Made by a program: the position numbers and the translations under genes. From Sphingomonas faeni (lineage in GTDB: Bacteria > Pseudomonadota > Alphaproteobacteria > Sphingomonadales > Sphingomonadaceae): DNA of 64,000 bases. Under the pieces are notes generated by a model. The model did no database searches and was not told where the DNA came from. It saw nothing but the letters and a program-made list of their open reading frames with translations. This document shows, piece by piece, positions 46,543-55,700 of the stretch. Location of the stretch: the NCBI RefSeq assembly GCF_024273235.1, contig NZ_JANBVH010000008.1, positions 62,001 to 126,000 on the forward strand, in the 5' to 3' direction. Position 1 is the first letter of the stretch. Each line of letters opens with the position of its first letter.

Positions 46543-47219
46543 CCGGAGCCGCTTCGGCCGCAGACCGGGATTCGGCGTTCGACGCAACGTCCCCACGCGC
46601 GTCGCTCGGATACTCCGTCTATCGGCGCTTCGTCGACGGGATCTGGCACGTCGAGGGCAGTCTCGCGCTAGCCCCGGGCGACTCCGCCAACGACGCCTTC
46701 GAACGGCTCGACCCGCTGTTCCAGCAGACCGGGACGACCCACGACCGGGCAGGCGACACGCTGACGTTTCGCAAGCAGGGCCAGCCTGCACAGGACAAGA
46801 TGGCCGTTTTCGACGGCGGCGTCCTGCGGATCGAACCGGGTGCCGCCGGGCTGGTGTTGCGATACCGGCTCGCCAGCCGGGCGCTGCTGTTCTGCTTTCT
46901 CGCGCCGCTGCTGTTTCTCGCCTTCGCCCAGGCGACGATCGTCCTCGGCAAGTTCGAGCAGGCGAGGACCGCGGCCAAGGGCAAGAAGCCCGAGGTGAAG
47001 AAGCCGCCCGTGGTGCTGAACCCGATCGACAAGGCGCTGGGCGCCCCCGAGCCCGACCCGCCGAAAAAGAAGAAGAAGGCGGACGAGGACGACAAGAAAC
47101 CTTCGCCGACGCCGGCCTATGTCTTCGCGGGCATGTTCGCGGCCCTCTACGCCGTCGGGCGGGTTCTCGAAGATCGGCGGATCAAGGTGCTGTTCCGACG
47201 ACGCCTGCTGGGCGCGTAG
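46539..47219 (+). CDS. Hypothetical membrane protein, 226 residues
   Basis: Family not recognised. It has a soluble N-terminal part, a hydrophobic segment near 115-137, a lysine/proline-rich linker (PDPPKKKKKADEDDKKP) and a second hydrophobic segment near 196-212 with a basic end. It overlaps the sterol-desaturase-family gene by four bases, so the two are coexpressed; it may support that enzyme in the membrane. Confidence 0.75.
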   Translation: MTGAASAADRDSAFDATSPRASLGYSVYRRFVDGIWHVEGSLALAPGDSANDAFERLDPLFQQTGTTHDRAGDTLTFRKQGQPAQDKMAVFDGGVLRIEPGAAGLVLRYRLASRALLFCFLAPLLFLAFAQATIVLGKFEQARTAAKGKKPEVKKPPVVLNPIDKALGAPEPDPPKKKKKADEDDKKPSPTPAYVFAGMFAALYAVGRVLEDRRIKVLFRRRLLGA

Positions 47220-47323
47220 CATAGCGACGATCGACCCGGTTCACGATGTCACCCCATGAATTCAGGGCGCACGTTGCGTATGAACGTCGCGCGGCTAAGG
47301 ATGCGCTCCAAGATCCTGGAGCC

Positions 47324-48268
47324 ATGTGTTTGGTCGATAGCGCGTTCCTGCCTGACAAGACGTTCGCCAGTCGGGTCGACTGGAACCTGCTGCGGACCTT
47401 CGTCGAGATCGTTCGCGCCGGCGGGATCGGCGCGGCCGCCCGAAAACTGAACAAGCAACAGCCGAGCATCAGCGCCGCGCTCAAACGGCTGGAGGAACAG
47501 GTCGGCGAACAGCTGCTGAACCGCTCCTCGTCCGGCGTCGAGATGACGGCCGCGGGCACCGCCCTGCTCGGCATCTGCGAGGAGATGCTCGAAGCGGCAA
47601 GGATGGTGCCGCACCAGGTCGCGCAGGCGACCAAGCGGGTCGAGGGCATCGTCCGCATCCAGCTGATCTCGGCGGTCGCCTCCACCGAGTTCGACGAAGC
47701 GATCGCCAGCTTCCACCGCCGCAATCCCAACATCCATATCGAGATTCGCGTCTCGCCCTGGCGCGCGGTGCTCGACGCGCTGGAGCATGGCGAGGCCGAG
47801 ATCGGCGTCGGTTACGACAGCAACGCACGGAGCAGCCTGGTCTACGAGCCCCTGTTCGTCGAACGCCAGCAACTCTACTGCGCGCGCAGCCACCCCCTGT
47901 TCGGGCACCGCGTCGAGCGGCTGGGCGAGCTGAAGGACGAGGGCTTCGTCCTGACCGGCGAGGACGAACTCGACACCATAACCCGCCTACGCCGTCGCTA
48001 CCGTCTCGGCACGAAGGCGAACGGTCATGCGGAGGACATCAACGAGGCCGCCCGGCTGATCACCCTCGGCGTCGGCATCGGATTCCTGCCCGTGCTCGCC
48101 GCGGCGGACGCCGTCGCGAAGGGGCGCTTATGGCCGCTGCTCTACGCCGATGCGGAGCCCGCCTACGACATCTTCCTGCTCGCGCGGGCCGAGCCGTCGC
48201 GCGATACCGCCACACAATTGTTTTTGGACGAAGTGACCCGAAGGCATAGGGCGCAACGCAGGGCATAG
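47324..48268 (+). CDS. LysR-family regulator upstream of the guanidine operon
   Basis: A 314-residue LysR protein: helix-turn-helix near the N-terminus (IVRAGGIGAAARKLNKQQPSISAALKRLEEQVG) and effector domain with RVSPWRAVLDALEHGEAEIGVGY. The ATG at 47324 gives the usual N-terminal extension. It reads in the same direction as the transporter operon, 160 bases upstream, so it may control it; it could equally act on the preceding genes. Confidence 0.88.
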   Translation: MCLVDSAFLPDKTFASRVDWNLLRTFVEIVRAGGIGAAARKLNKQQPSISAALKRLEEQVGEQLLNRSSSGVEMTAAGTALLGICEEMLEAARMVPHQVAQATKRVEGIVRIQLISAVASTEFDEAIASFHRRNPNIHIEIRVSPWRAVLDALEHGEAEIGVGYDSNARSSLVYEPLFVERQQLYCARSHPLFGHRVERLGELKDEGFVLTGEDELDTITRLRRRYRLGTKANGHAEDINEAARLITLGVGIGFLPVLAAADAVAKGRLWPLLYADAEPAYDIFLLARAEPSRDTATQLFLDEVTRRHRAQRRA

Positions 48269-48282
48269 ATTTCATCTATGCC
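48262..48282 (+). terminator. Hairpin spanning the LysR stop codon
   Basis: GGCATAGAT-TTC-ATCTATGCC forms a perfect nine-base-pair stem that includes the stop codon and is followed by a T/C/A-rich stretch. It probably ends the LysR transcript, weakly, given the poor T tract. Confidence 0.5.
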
Positions 48283-48307
48283 TTTCATCATCATTTTGCC
48301 TCTTCAT

Positions 48308-48422
48308 CGATGATCCCCGGCACGCCAACGTCGCCAAAGGGGTGATGCCTGCATTCGCCGTCCTGTTCCCGGTCATGCCGGAGGACGGAGGCGCGCTGGC
48401 ATCATCGGGTGGCTAAGGGGTG
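48308..48422 (+). promoter_or_regulatory. Structured leader of the guanidine/urea operon, candidate switch
   Basis: CGATGAT (48308-48314) can pair with ATCATCG (48401-48407), enclosing the hairpin CCGTCCT/AGGACGG (48358-48364 with 48382-48388). The alternative GGTGATGCC (48341-48349) with GGCATCATC (48398-48406) uses the same 3' strand, so the two are mutually exclusive. AAGGGGTG occurs at 48337-48344 and again as the apparent ribosome-binding site at 48415-48422; CCCC at 48315-48318 can pair with either. No known guanidine riboswitch signature is visible. Confidence 0.4.
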
Positions 48423-48428
48423 TACTTG

Positions 48429-49523
48429 ATGGTGTCTCGACCGTGGCTGAATGGTGTTGCAGCAGCAGCCATGTTGCTGGCGCTGGGCGGTTGCGGGAGC
48501 AAGACGTCGGGATCCGCGACCGACGCCGGCGTCGTGAAGAAGGATTTCACGATCGGCTGGTCGATCTACACCGGGTGGATGCCCTGGGCCTATGCGCAAC
48601 AGTCCGGGATCGTGAAGAAATGGGCCGATAAATACGGCATCGATATCCGGCTGGTTCAGGTCAACGACTATGTCGAATCGGTCAACCAATACGCCGCGGG
48701 CAAGCTCGACGGCGTGGTCTGCACGACGATGGATGCGCTGACCATTCCGGCGGCGGGCGGCAAGGATACCACCGTGTTGCTGATCGGCGATTATTCCGAC
48801 GGCAATGACGGCGTGGTGCTCAAGAACGGCCGGACGATGGCCGACATCAAGGGGCGCTCGGTCAAGCTGGTCGAGCTGTCGGTGTCGCATTTCCTGCTCG
48901 CGCGCGGCCTCGAGCTGAGCGGAATGAAGCTCGCCGACGTGAAGACGGTGAACACCGGCGACGCCGACATCGTCGGCGCGTTCGCGTCGCCGGGCGTGAA
49001 CGCGGTCGTGACCTGGAACCCGCAATTGTCGACGATCCGCGCGACGCCGGGCGCGACGCAGGTGTTCGACAGTTCGAAGATTCCCAACGAGATCCTCGAC
49101 ACGCTCAACGTCAGTACCGCGACGCTCAAGGCCAACCCGAACCTCGGCAAGGCGCTGGCCGGCATCTGGTATGAGACGATGGCGATCATGACCCGCAACG
49201 ACGCCGCGGGCCGCGCCGCGCGCGCGACCATGGCCAAGGCCGCGGGCGCGACCGAAGCGAGTTTCGACGAACAGCTCAAGACGACGCACCTGTACGCGAA
49301 GGCGCAGGACGCGGTCGCCTATGCGGAGAACCCGGACCTGATCATCGTGACCGACCGGGTCCGGCAGTTCAGTTTCGCACACGGCCTGTTCGGTCCGAGC
49401 GCGAAGTCCGTCGATACGATCGGCATCACCTTCGCCGGCGGCAAGACGCTCGGCGATACCAAGAACGTGAAGCTGCGGTTCGACCCGAGCTACATGAAGC
49501 TGGCGGCGGACGGGAAGCTGTAG
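48429..49523 (+). CDS. ABC transporter substrate-binding lipoprotein, urea carboxylase-linked type
   Basis: A 364-residue lipoprotein: the lipobox LALGGC places Cys22. The mature part resembles nitrate/taurine-type binding proteins (FTIGWSIYTGWMPWAYAQ, VNQYAAGKLDGVVCTTMDAL), of the subgroup encoded beside urea carboxylase genes. It should bind guanidine or a related small nitrogen compound. The start is the ATG at 48429, with AAGGGGTG upstream. Confidence 0.88.
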   Translation: MVSRPWLNGVAAAAMLLALGGCGSKTSGSATDAGVVKKDFTIGWSIYTGWMPWAYAQQSGIVKKWADKYGIDIRLVQVNDYVESVNQYAAGKLDGVVCTTMDALTIPAAGGKDTTVLLIGDYSDGNDGVVLKNGRTMADIKGRSVKLVELSVSHFLLARGLELSGMKLADVKTVNTGDADIVGAFASPGVNAVVTWNPQLSTIRATPGATQVFDSSKIPNEILDTLNVSTATLKANPNLGKALAGIWYETMAIMTRNDAAGRAARATMAKAAGATEASFDEQLKTTHLYAKAQDAVAYAENPDLIIVTDRVRQFSFAHGLFGPSAKSVDTIGITFAGGKTLGDTKNVKLRFDPSYMKLAADGKL

Positions 49524-49564
49524 CCCCGGAGCGCAGACAAAGACGACGAGCAACGTCGGGACAG

Positions 49565-49580
49565 CCGTTCCGACGAACGG
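49565..49580 (+). promoter_or_regulatory. Intercistronic hairpin after the binding-protein gene
   Basis: CCGTTC-CGAC-GAACGG is a perfect six-base-pair hairpin in the 173-base gap between the binding protein and permease genes. Such hairpins often protect the binding-protein message so that it is made in excess of the membrane parts. Confidence 0.4.
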
Positions 49581-49619
49581 AGGAGCATGCCTTGGCCATG
49601 CGTGAAATCGGGGGATGAA

Positions 49620-49700
49620 ATGAGCGTATTGCCAACACATTCCGCCATGACGACGCCCGACACGCGCGCCCGGAGCGTTGCGCCTGGGCATCCGCGTTGA
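49620..49700 (+). CDS. Possible 26-codon leader ORF coupled to the permease start
   Basis: ATG at 49620 with GGGGGA just upstream opens a 26-residue frame (MSVLPTHSAMTTPDTRARSV...) whose TGA overlaps the TTG start of the permease gene (TTGA). Since the permease lacks its own clear ribosome-binding site, translation of this frame could deliver ribosomes to it. No homology is claimed. Confidence 0.35.
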   Translation: MSVLPTHSAMTTPDTRARSVAPGHPR

Positions 49701-50515
49701 CCCGGCTCGTCGACATTCGCCTCGGCCGCGGGGCACGATTGCTGCTGGGCGCGCTGCCGATCGTGGCGCTGCTGTTCGTCTATCTGCTCGCCTCCGAGGC
49801 GCGCCACCTCGACAATCCCGCCGACAAGGTGTTGCCGACGTTCGAGGCGATGGCGCAGGCCATTCGCGGGCTCACCACCGATCGCGACCCGTCGACCGAT
49901 CGCATCATCCTCGTCGCCGACACGCTGGCGAGCCTGTACCGGCTGGGCATCGGCCTTGCCATCGCGACCGCGACCGCGCTGGTGCTCGGCCTGCTGCTCG
50001 GCGTCATGCCGCTCGCGCGCGCCATTCTCGGCCCGATGGTCGCGGTGATCGCGGTCATACCGCCGGTCGCGGTGCTGCCGATCCTGTTCATCGTGCTCGG
50101 GCTCGACGAAGCCTCGAAGATCGCGCTGATCGCGATCGGTATCGCGCCGTTCATGACGCGCGACCTGACCAGCTTCGTCGCCAACCTGCCGGTCGAGCAA
50201 TCGGTCAAGGCGCAGACGCTCGGCGCCAATAGCTGGCAATTGGCGATCCGGGTCGCGCTGCCGCAACTGATGCCCCGCTTGATCGAGGCGCTGCGGCTGT
50301 CGATGGGGCCCGCCTGGGTGTTCCTGATCGCGTCCGAGGCGGTCGCCTCCGATGTCGGGCTCGGCTACCGGATCTTCCTGGTCCGGCGCTATTTCGCGAT
50401 GGACATCATCCTGCCCTACGTCGCCTGGATCTCGCTGCTCGCGATCGCGACCGACGCGCTGATGCTGTTCATCAGCCGCCGCAGCTTCCCTTGGGCGCAT
50501 GGAGCCGGCCGGTGA
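49697..50515 (+). CDS. ABC transporter permease
   Basis: A 272-residue inner-membrane component of the binding-protein-dependent type, with about six spans and the EAA-like loop ...QSVKAQTLGANSWQLAIRVALPQLMPRL. The only acceptable start in the open frame is TTG at 49697; the frame opens at 49619 without ATG or GTG. It pairs with the ATPase encoded next (GTGA overlap). Confidence 0.9.
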   Translation: MTRLVDIRLGRGARLLLGALPIVALLFVYLLASEARHLDNPADKVLPTFEAMAQAIRGLTTDRDPSTDRIILVADTLASLYRLGIGLAIATATALVLGLLLGVMPLARAILGPMVAVIAVIPPVAVLPILFIVLGLDEASKIALIAIGIAPFMTRDLTSFVANLPVEQSVKAQTLGANSWQLAIRVALPQLMPRLIEALRLSMGPAWVFLIASEAVASDVGLGYRIFLVRRYFAMDIILPYVAWISLLAIATDALMLFISRRSFPWAHGAGR

Positions 50516-51300
50516 GCCCGCTGCTCGAAATGCGAAACATCTGGGTCGAATATGGCGACAAGATCGTGCTCGAACGCGTCTCGCTCGAGATCGCCGAGCG
50601 CAGCTTCGTCGCGGTCGTCGGCCCGTCGGGCGCCGGCAAGAGCACCTTCCTCCGCCTGATCCTCGGCCAGGAAGCGCCGAGCCGCGGCCAGGTGCTCCTC
50701 GACGGCCAACCGATGCGCGCCGAATGCGGCCCCGATCGCGGCGTCGTGTTCCAGCGCTATTCGGTGTTCCCGCACCTCACCGCGCTCGGCAACGTGATGT
50801 TCGGGATCGAATGCGCGCAGGCGCCCTTTGCGGCGCGCCTGTTCGGGGCGCAGCGGCGCGCGGCGCGCGAGACCGCGGTCGAGATGCTCGCCGCGGTCGG
50901 CCTGGAACACAGCCTCGACGTCTATCCGGCACAGATGTCGGGCGGCATGCAGCAGCGGCTGGCGATCGCGCAGGCGCTGGTCAAGCATCCCCGCATCCTA
51001 CTGCTCGACGAGCCGTTCGGCGCGCTCGATCCGGGCATCCGCCTCGACATGCACGCGCTCATCACCAGGCTCTGGCAGGAACGCGGCCTCACGATCGTGA
51101 TGGTGACGCACGACATCGGCGAGGCGTTCAAGCTCGGCACGCGCGTGCTCGCCTTCGACAAGCGTCGCCACGATCCGCACGCGCCGCACCGCTTCGGCGC
51201 CACCACCACCTACGACCTGCCGCTCGATCGCAAGACCCTGCCTCCGCAGGCGCTGGTCGACGCGATCGGCGGCAACCTTCCACAGCGAGACCTAGCATGA
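50512..51300 (+). CDS. ABC transporter ATP-binding protein
   Basis: A 262-residue ATPase with Walker A GPSGAGKST, a Q-loop region, the signature MSGGMQQRLAIAQAL, Walker B ILLLDEPFGALD and the H-loop histidine in VMVTHD. The start is GTG at 50512. It completes the transporter whose substrate is probably guanidine or urea. Confidence 0.94.
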   Translation: MSPLLEMRNIWVEYGDKIVLERVSLEIAERSFVAVVGPSGAGKSTFLRLILGQEAPSRGQVLLDGQPMRAECGPDRGVVFQRYSVFPHLTALGNVMFGIECAQAPFAARLFGAQRRAARETAVEMLAAVGLEHSLDVYPAQMSGGMQQRLAIAQALVKHPRILLLDEPFGALDPGIRLDMHALITRLWQERGLTIVMVTHDIGEAFKLGTRVLAFDKRRHDPHAPHRFGATTTYDLPLDRKTLPPQALVDAIGGNLPQRDLA

Positions 51301-52103
51301 CGAACACCGCCGATCCGACCGGAGCCCGTGATCACGCCCGCGCCATGGCAGGCACGCGCGTCGAGGCCATGCCCACACTTCCCGCCACCGCCGTCGACGC
51401 GCCGGGTGACCCGGTGTGGGAGGAAACGATCGCGCCCGGCGGCTACGCCTCGCGCCGGATCGCCCGCGGCACACGCCTGCGGCTGATCGACCTCGCCGGC
51501 GACGCCTGCGCCTCGATGCTGGTCTTCAACGCCGAGACGCCGACCGAGCGGCTGAACGTCGCCGACACGCTCAAGGTGCAGTGGAACGGCTATCTGGGTG
51601 CGGGCCGGCTGCTGCTGTCGGACATGGGCCGGGTGATGATGACCATCCTCGAGGATGACGCCGGCACGCACGACGCGTTCTGCGGCGCGTCGAACGAAGC
51701 ATCCAACGCGCGTGCTTACGGCGACGGCAAGAATTACGGCGCACATCCGAACGCGCGCGACCGCTTCATGCTGGGTGTCGCCAGGCACGGGCTCGGTCGC
51801 AAGGACGTCCACCCCTGCATCAACTGGTTCAAGGGCGTCCGGATCGCCGAGGACGGCGCCACCCTGCCCGAGATCGGCCCCTTCCCGCCCGGCCGGACGC
51901 TCACCTTGCGCGCCGAAATGGAGCTGATCGTCGTGCTCGCCAACTGCCCGCACGTGCTCGACACCCGCGCCGATTTCACGGTGACGCCGCTGCGCGTGAC
52001 CGCCTGGCGCGGCGAACCGGCGGCCGAGGATGACCCGATCCGCACCGCGACGCCGGAAGGGCTCCGCGCCTTCCTCAACACCGAAGATCTGTACGCGCGC
52101 TGA
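51297..52103 (+). CDS. cgdA: DUF1989 protein, carboxyguanidine deiminase subunit CgdA (UAAP1)
   Basis: A 268-residue DUF1989-family protein of the kind long called urea-amidolyase-associated protein 1. Visible: WEETIAPGGYASRRIARGTRLRLIDL, WNGYLGAGRLLLSDMGRVMMTI and the cysteine-containing DAFCGASN and HPCINWF. With its partner it deiminates carboxyguanidine made by the carboxylase. The assignment to subunit A rests on length and order. Starts inside the ATPase stop. Confidence 0.85.
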   Translation: MTNTADPTGARDHARAMAGTRVEAMPTLPATAVDAPGDPVWEETIAPGGYASRRIARGTRLRLIDLAGDACASMLVFNAETPTERLNVADTLKVQWNGYLGAGRLLLSDMGRVMMTILEDDAGTHDAFCGASNEASNARAYGDGKNYGAHPNARDRFMLGVARHGLGRKDVHPCINWFKGVRIAEDGATLPEIGPFPPGRTLTLRAEMELIVVLANCPHVLDTRADFTVTPLRVTAWRGEPAAEDDPIRTATPEGLRAFLNTEDLYAR

Positions 52104-52112
52104 AGGACCGAC

Positions 52113-52736
52113 ATGACCACTTCCCCCCTCCCCGGTACCATCCGCCACGACGAGATCGTCCCCGCCCGCGCACCCTGGATGCACCGCGTGGCCGCGGGTG
52201 AAACGCTGCGCATCGTCGATATCGAAGGCAATCAGGCGGTCGATTTCCTGATGTATGCCGCCGCCGACGATTCCGAACGTTACAGCGCGCAGGATACGAT
52301 CGCGGCGCAGCGCAACCTGTTCCTGCGCGATGGCGCGGTGCTGTTGTCGAATGAAGGCCGGCCGATGATGACGATCACCGGGACCAGCGTCGCCTATCAC
52401 GACACGATCGGTGGCGCCTGCTCGTGCGAGTCCAACACCTTGCGCTACGGCCACCATACGAAGGCCCAGCATAGCTGCGTCGACAATTTCCTCGACGCCA
52501 ATATCTGCGCCGGCCGCGGCAAGCGCGACATGGTGTCGAACATCAACTTCTTCATGAACGTGCCGGTCGAGGCGGACGGCACGCTCGGCATCGTCGACGG
52601 CATCTCCGCGCCCGGGCTGACCGTCGACCTGCGCGCGGAGATGGACGTCATCGTGGTCGTGTCCAACTGCCCGCAGGTCAACAATCCCTGCAACGGCTTC
52701 AACCCGACGCCCGTGCGTATGCAGGTTTCGGCGTGA
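52113..52736 (+). CDS. cgdB: DUF1989 protein, carboxyguanidine deiminase subunit CgdB (UAAP2)
   Basis: A 207-residue DUF1989 protein, the usual second partner. Motifs: RIVDIEGNQAVDFLMYAA, VLLSNEGRPMMTITG, GGACSCESNTLRYG and NCPQVNNPCNGF, with several cysteines that probably bind the zinc/substrate site. It forms a complex with CgdA. Confidence 0.87.
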   Translation: MTTSPLPGTIRHDEIVPARAPWMHRVAAGETLRIVDIEGNQAVDFLMYAAADDSERYSAQDTIAAQRNLFLRDGAVLLSNEGRPMMTITGTSVAYHDTIGGACSCESNTLRYGHHTKAQHSCVDNFLDANICAGRGKRDMVSNINFFMNVPVEADGTLGIVDGISAPGLTVDLRAEMDVIVVVSNCPQVNNPCNGFNPTPVRMQVSA

Positions 52737-55700
52737 TGTTCAAAAAGGTCCTGATCGCCAATCGCGGCGCGATCGCCTGCCGCATCATCCGCACGCTGAA
52801 GACGATGGGGGTCGGTTCGGTCGCGGTGTTCAGCGACGCCGATGCCGGCTCCGCGCACGTCGCGCAGGCCGACGAGGCGGTCCGGATCGGCCCCGCGCCG
52901 GCCGCGGAAAGCTATCTCAACGTCGGGGCGATCCTGGCCGCCGCGGAGGCAACTGGCGCCGAGGCGATCCACCCCGGCTACGGCTTCCTCTCGGAAAACA
53001 CCGCCTTCGCCGAGGCATGCGCCGCGCGCGGCATCGCGTTCATCGGCCCGACTCCCGACAACATCCGCGCCTTCGGGCTGAAGCACACCGCGCGCGATCT
53101 CGCCGCCGCGCAGGGCGTGCCGCTCGCACCCGGCACCGACCTGCTCCGCGACGAAACCGCGGCGATCGAGGCGGCAGCGCGGATCGGCTACCCGGTCATC
53201 CTCAAGGCGACCGCAGGCGGCGGCGGCATCGGCATGAAGGTCTGCGCCGACGAGGCCGATATCCGCGAGGGTTTCGCCACCGTAGCCCGCCTCGGCGCAG
53301 GCAATTTCGGCGACGGCGGTGTTTTCCTCGAACGCTATGTCGCCCGCGCACGCCATATCGAGGTGCAGGTGTTCGGCGATGGCGCAGGCCATGTCGTCGC
53401 CCTCGGCGAACGCGACTGCTCGCTGCAACGCCGCAACCAGAAGGTCGTCGAGGAAACCCCCGCCCCGCTGCTCCCCGCCGCCACGCGGCAGGCGCTGATC
53501 GACGCCGCCGTCCGGCTCACCGCCGTCGCCAATTACCGCTCGGCAGGCACCGTAGAATTTCTCTACGATGCCGAACGAGACGACTTCTTCTTCCTAGAGG
53601 TCAACACCCGGCTCCAGGTCGAACACGGCGTCACCGAACAGGTCACCGGCGTCGACCTCGTCGAATGGATGGTGCGCGGCGCGGCCGGCGACTTCGCCTT
53701 CCTCGATGGGTTCGAGGCGAAGCCGGTCGGCGCGTCGATCCAGGTCCGCCTCTATGCCGAGGATCCCGCGCAGGATTACCGGCCCAGCTCGGGCCGCCTG
53801 GTCGGCGTCTCGTTCCCCGAAGGTCCTCGCGTCGACAGCTGGATCGCCGCCGGCACCGAGGTGTCGAGCTGGTACGACCCGATGCTCGCCAAGCTGATCG
53901 TCACCGCACCCACACGCGACGCCGCCGTGCAGGCGATTCAGGACGCGCTCGACGCCACGTCGATCGCCGGGATCGAGACCAATCTCGACTGGCTGCGCAC
54001 CGTTGTGCGCTCGCCGGTGTTCACCAGCGGCGAAGTCTCCACCCGTGCGCTCGCCGACATCGCCTACACGCCGCGGTCAATCCGCGTGCTGGCAGGCGGC
54101 GCCTCCACCACGGTCCAGGACTATCCCGGCCGACTCGGCCTGTGGGATGTCGGCGTACCGCCCTCAGGACCGATGGACGCACTCGCCTTCCGCCTCGGCA
54201 ACCGGCTGCTAGGCAACGCGGAAGACACGGCGGGACTCGAGATCACCGCTGCCGGGCCAACGCTGCTCTTCAACGTCGCCACCCGGATCTGCCTGACCGG
54301 CGCCGATTTCGGTGCGGTCGTCGATGGCGCGCCCGCCCCGTGTTACGAGCCGATTGACATTGCAGCCGGCCAGATCCTCAAGATCGGACGTGTCACCGGT
54401 GGCGGCATGCGCGGCTATATCGCGATCGCCGGCGGACTCGACGTGCCGCTGTTCCTCGGCAGCCGCAGCGCCTTCACGCTTGGCGAGTTCGGCGGCCATG
54501 CCGGGCGCGCCGTAATGACCGGCGACACGCTGCATCTGGCACGAACCGATCCACCCGGCGCGCCGGCCGCAACGCTCGCGCTCGCCGACCGACCCGCGAT
54601 CACCCGCGAATGGACGCTCGCTGTCCTCTACGGCCCGCACGGCGCCCCCGATTTCTTCACACCCGACGACATCGCGATGCTGCGCAGTACGGCGTGGAAG
54701 GTTCACTACAACTCCAACCGCACCGGCGTCCGCCTGCTCGGGCCGAAGCCGCATTGGGCGCGGAAGGACGGCGGCGAGGCGGGGCTCCACCCCTCGAACA
54801 TCCACGACAATGCCTATGCGATCGGCGCGGTCGACTTCACCGGCGACATGCCGATCATCTTGGGGCCGGACGGTCCCTCGCTCGGCGGCTTCGTCTGTCC
54901 TTTCGTCGTCGCGCAGGCGGACCTGTGGAAGGTCGGCCAGCTCGCGCCGGGCGACAGCGTCCGCTTCGCACCGATCGACAATGCCACGGCGGTGGCGGCC
55001 GAGCAGGCGCAGGACCGGCTTGTCGCCACGCTCGCCGCGCCGCTACCGCCGGTAACGACGGGCGACTATCTCGGTTCGCCGATCCTGCGCGCGATCGAAG
55101 CGCAAGGCGTACGCCCGGCGGTGACCTATCGCCAGCAGGGCGACCGCAACCTGCTGGTTGAATACGGCCCGATCATGCTCGATCTCGAACTCCGGCTCCG
55201 CGTTCACGCGCTGATGCTCGAAGTCGAAAAGGCCGCGCTCGCCGGCATCATCGACGTGACCCCGGGCATCCGCTCGCTCCAGATCCATTACGACAGCCGG
55301 CAGCTTTCGCAGGCATCGCTGCTCGATGCACTCGCCGCGGCCGAGGAGCGCCTCGGCGGGCTGGACGATTTCGAAATCCCGTCCCGCGTCGTCTACCTGC
55401 CGCTGTCGTGGAAAGACCCGGCAATCTACCAGACGATCGACAAATACATGGAATCGGTGCGCGACGACGCGCCGTGGTGCCCCGACAATATCGAGTTCAT
55501 CCGCCGCGTGAACGGGCTCGACAGCATCGACGACGTGCAGCGGATCGTGTTCGACGCCGAATATCTCGTGATGGGCCTTGGCGACGTCTATCTCGGTGCG
55601 CCGGTTGCGACCCCGATCGACCCGCGCCACCGGCTCGTCACCACCAAATACAATCCCGCGCGCACCTGGACGCCGCCCAACGTCGTCGGCATAGGGGGCG

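Noticed and set aside
48269..48428. Guanidine-I, -II or -III riboswitch before the transporter operon
   Set aside because: The conserved sequence blocks of these classes are not present; only a generic switch-like fold is supported.
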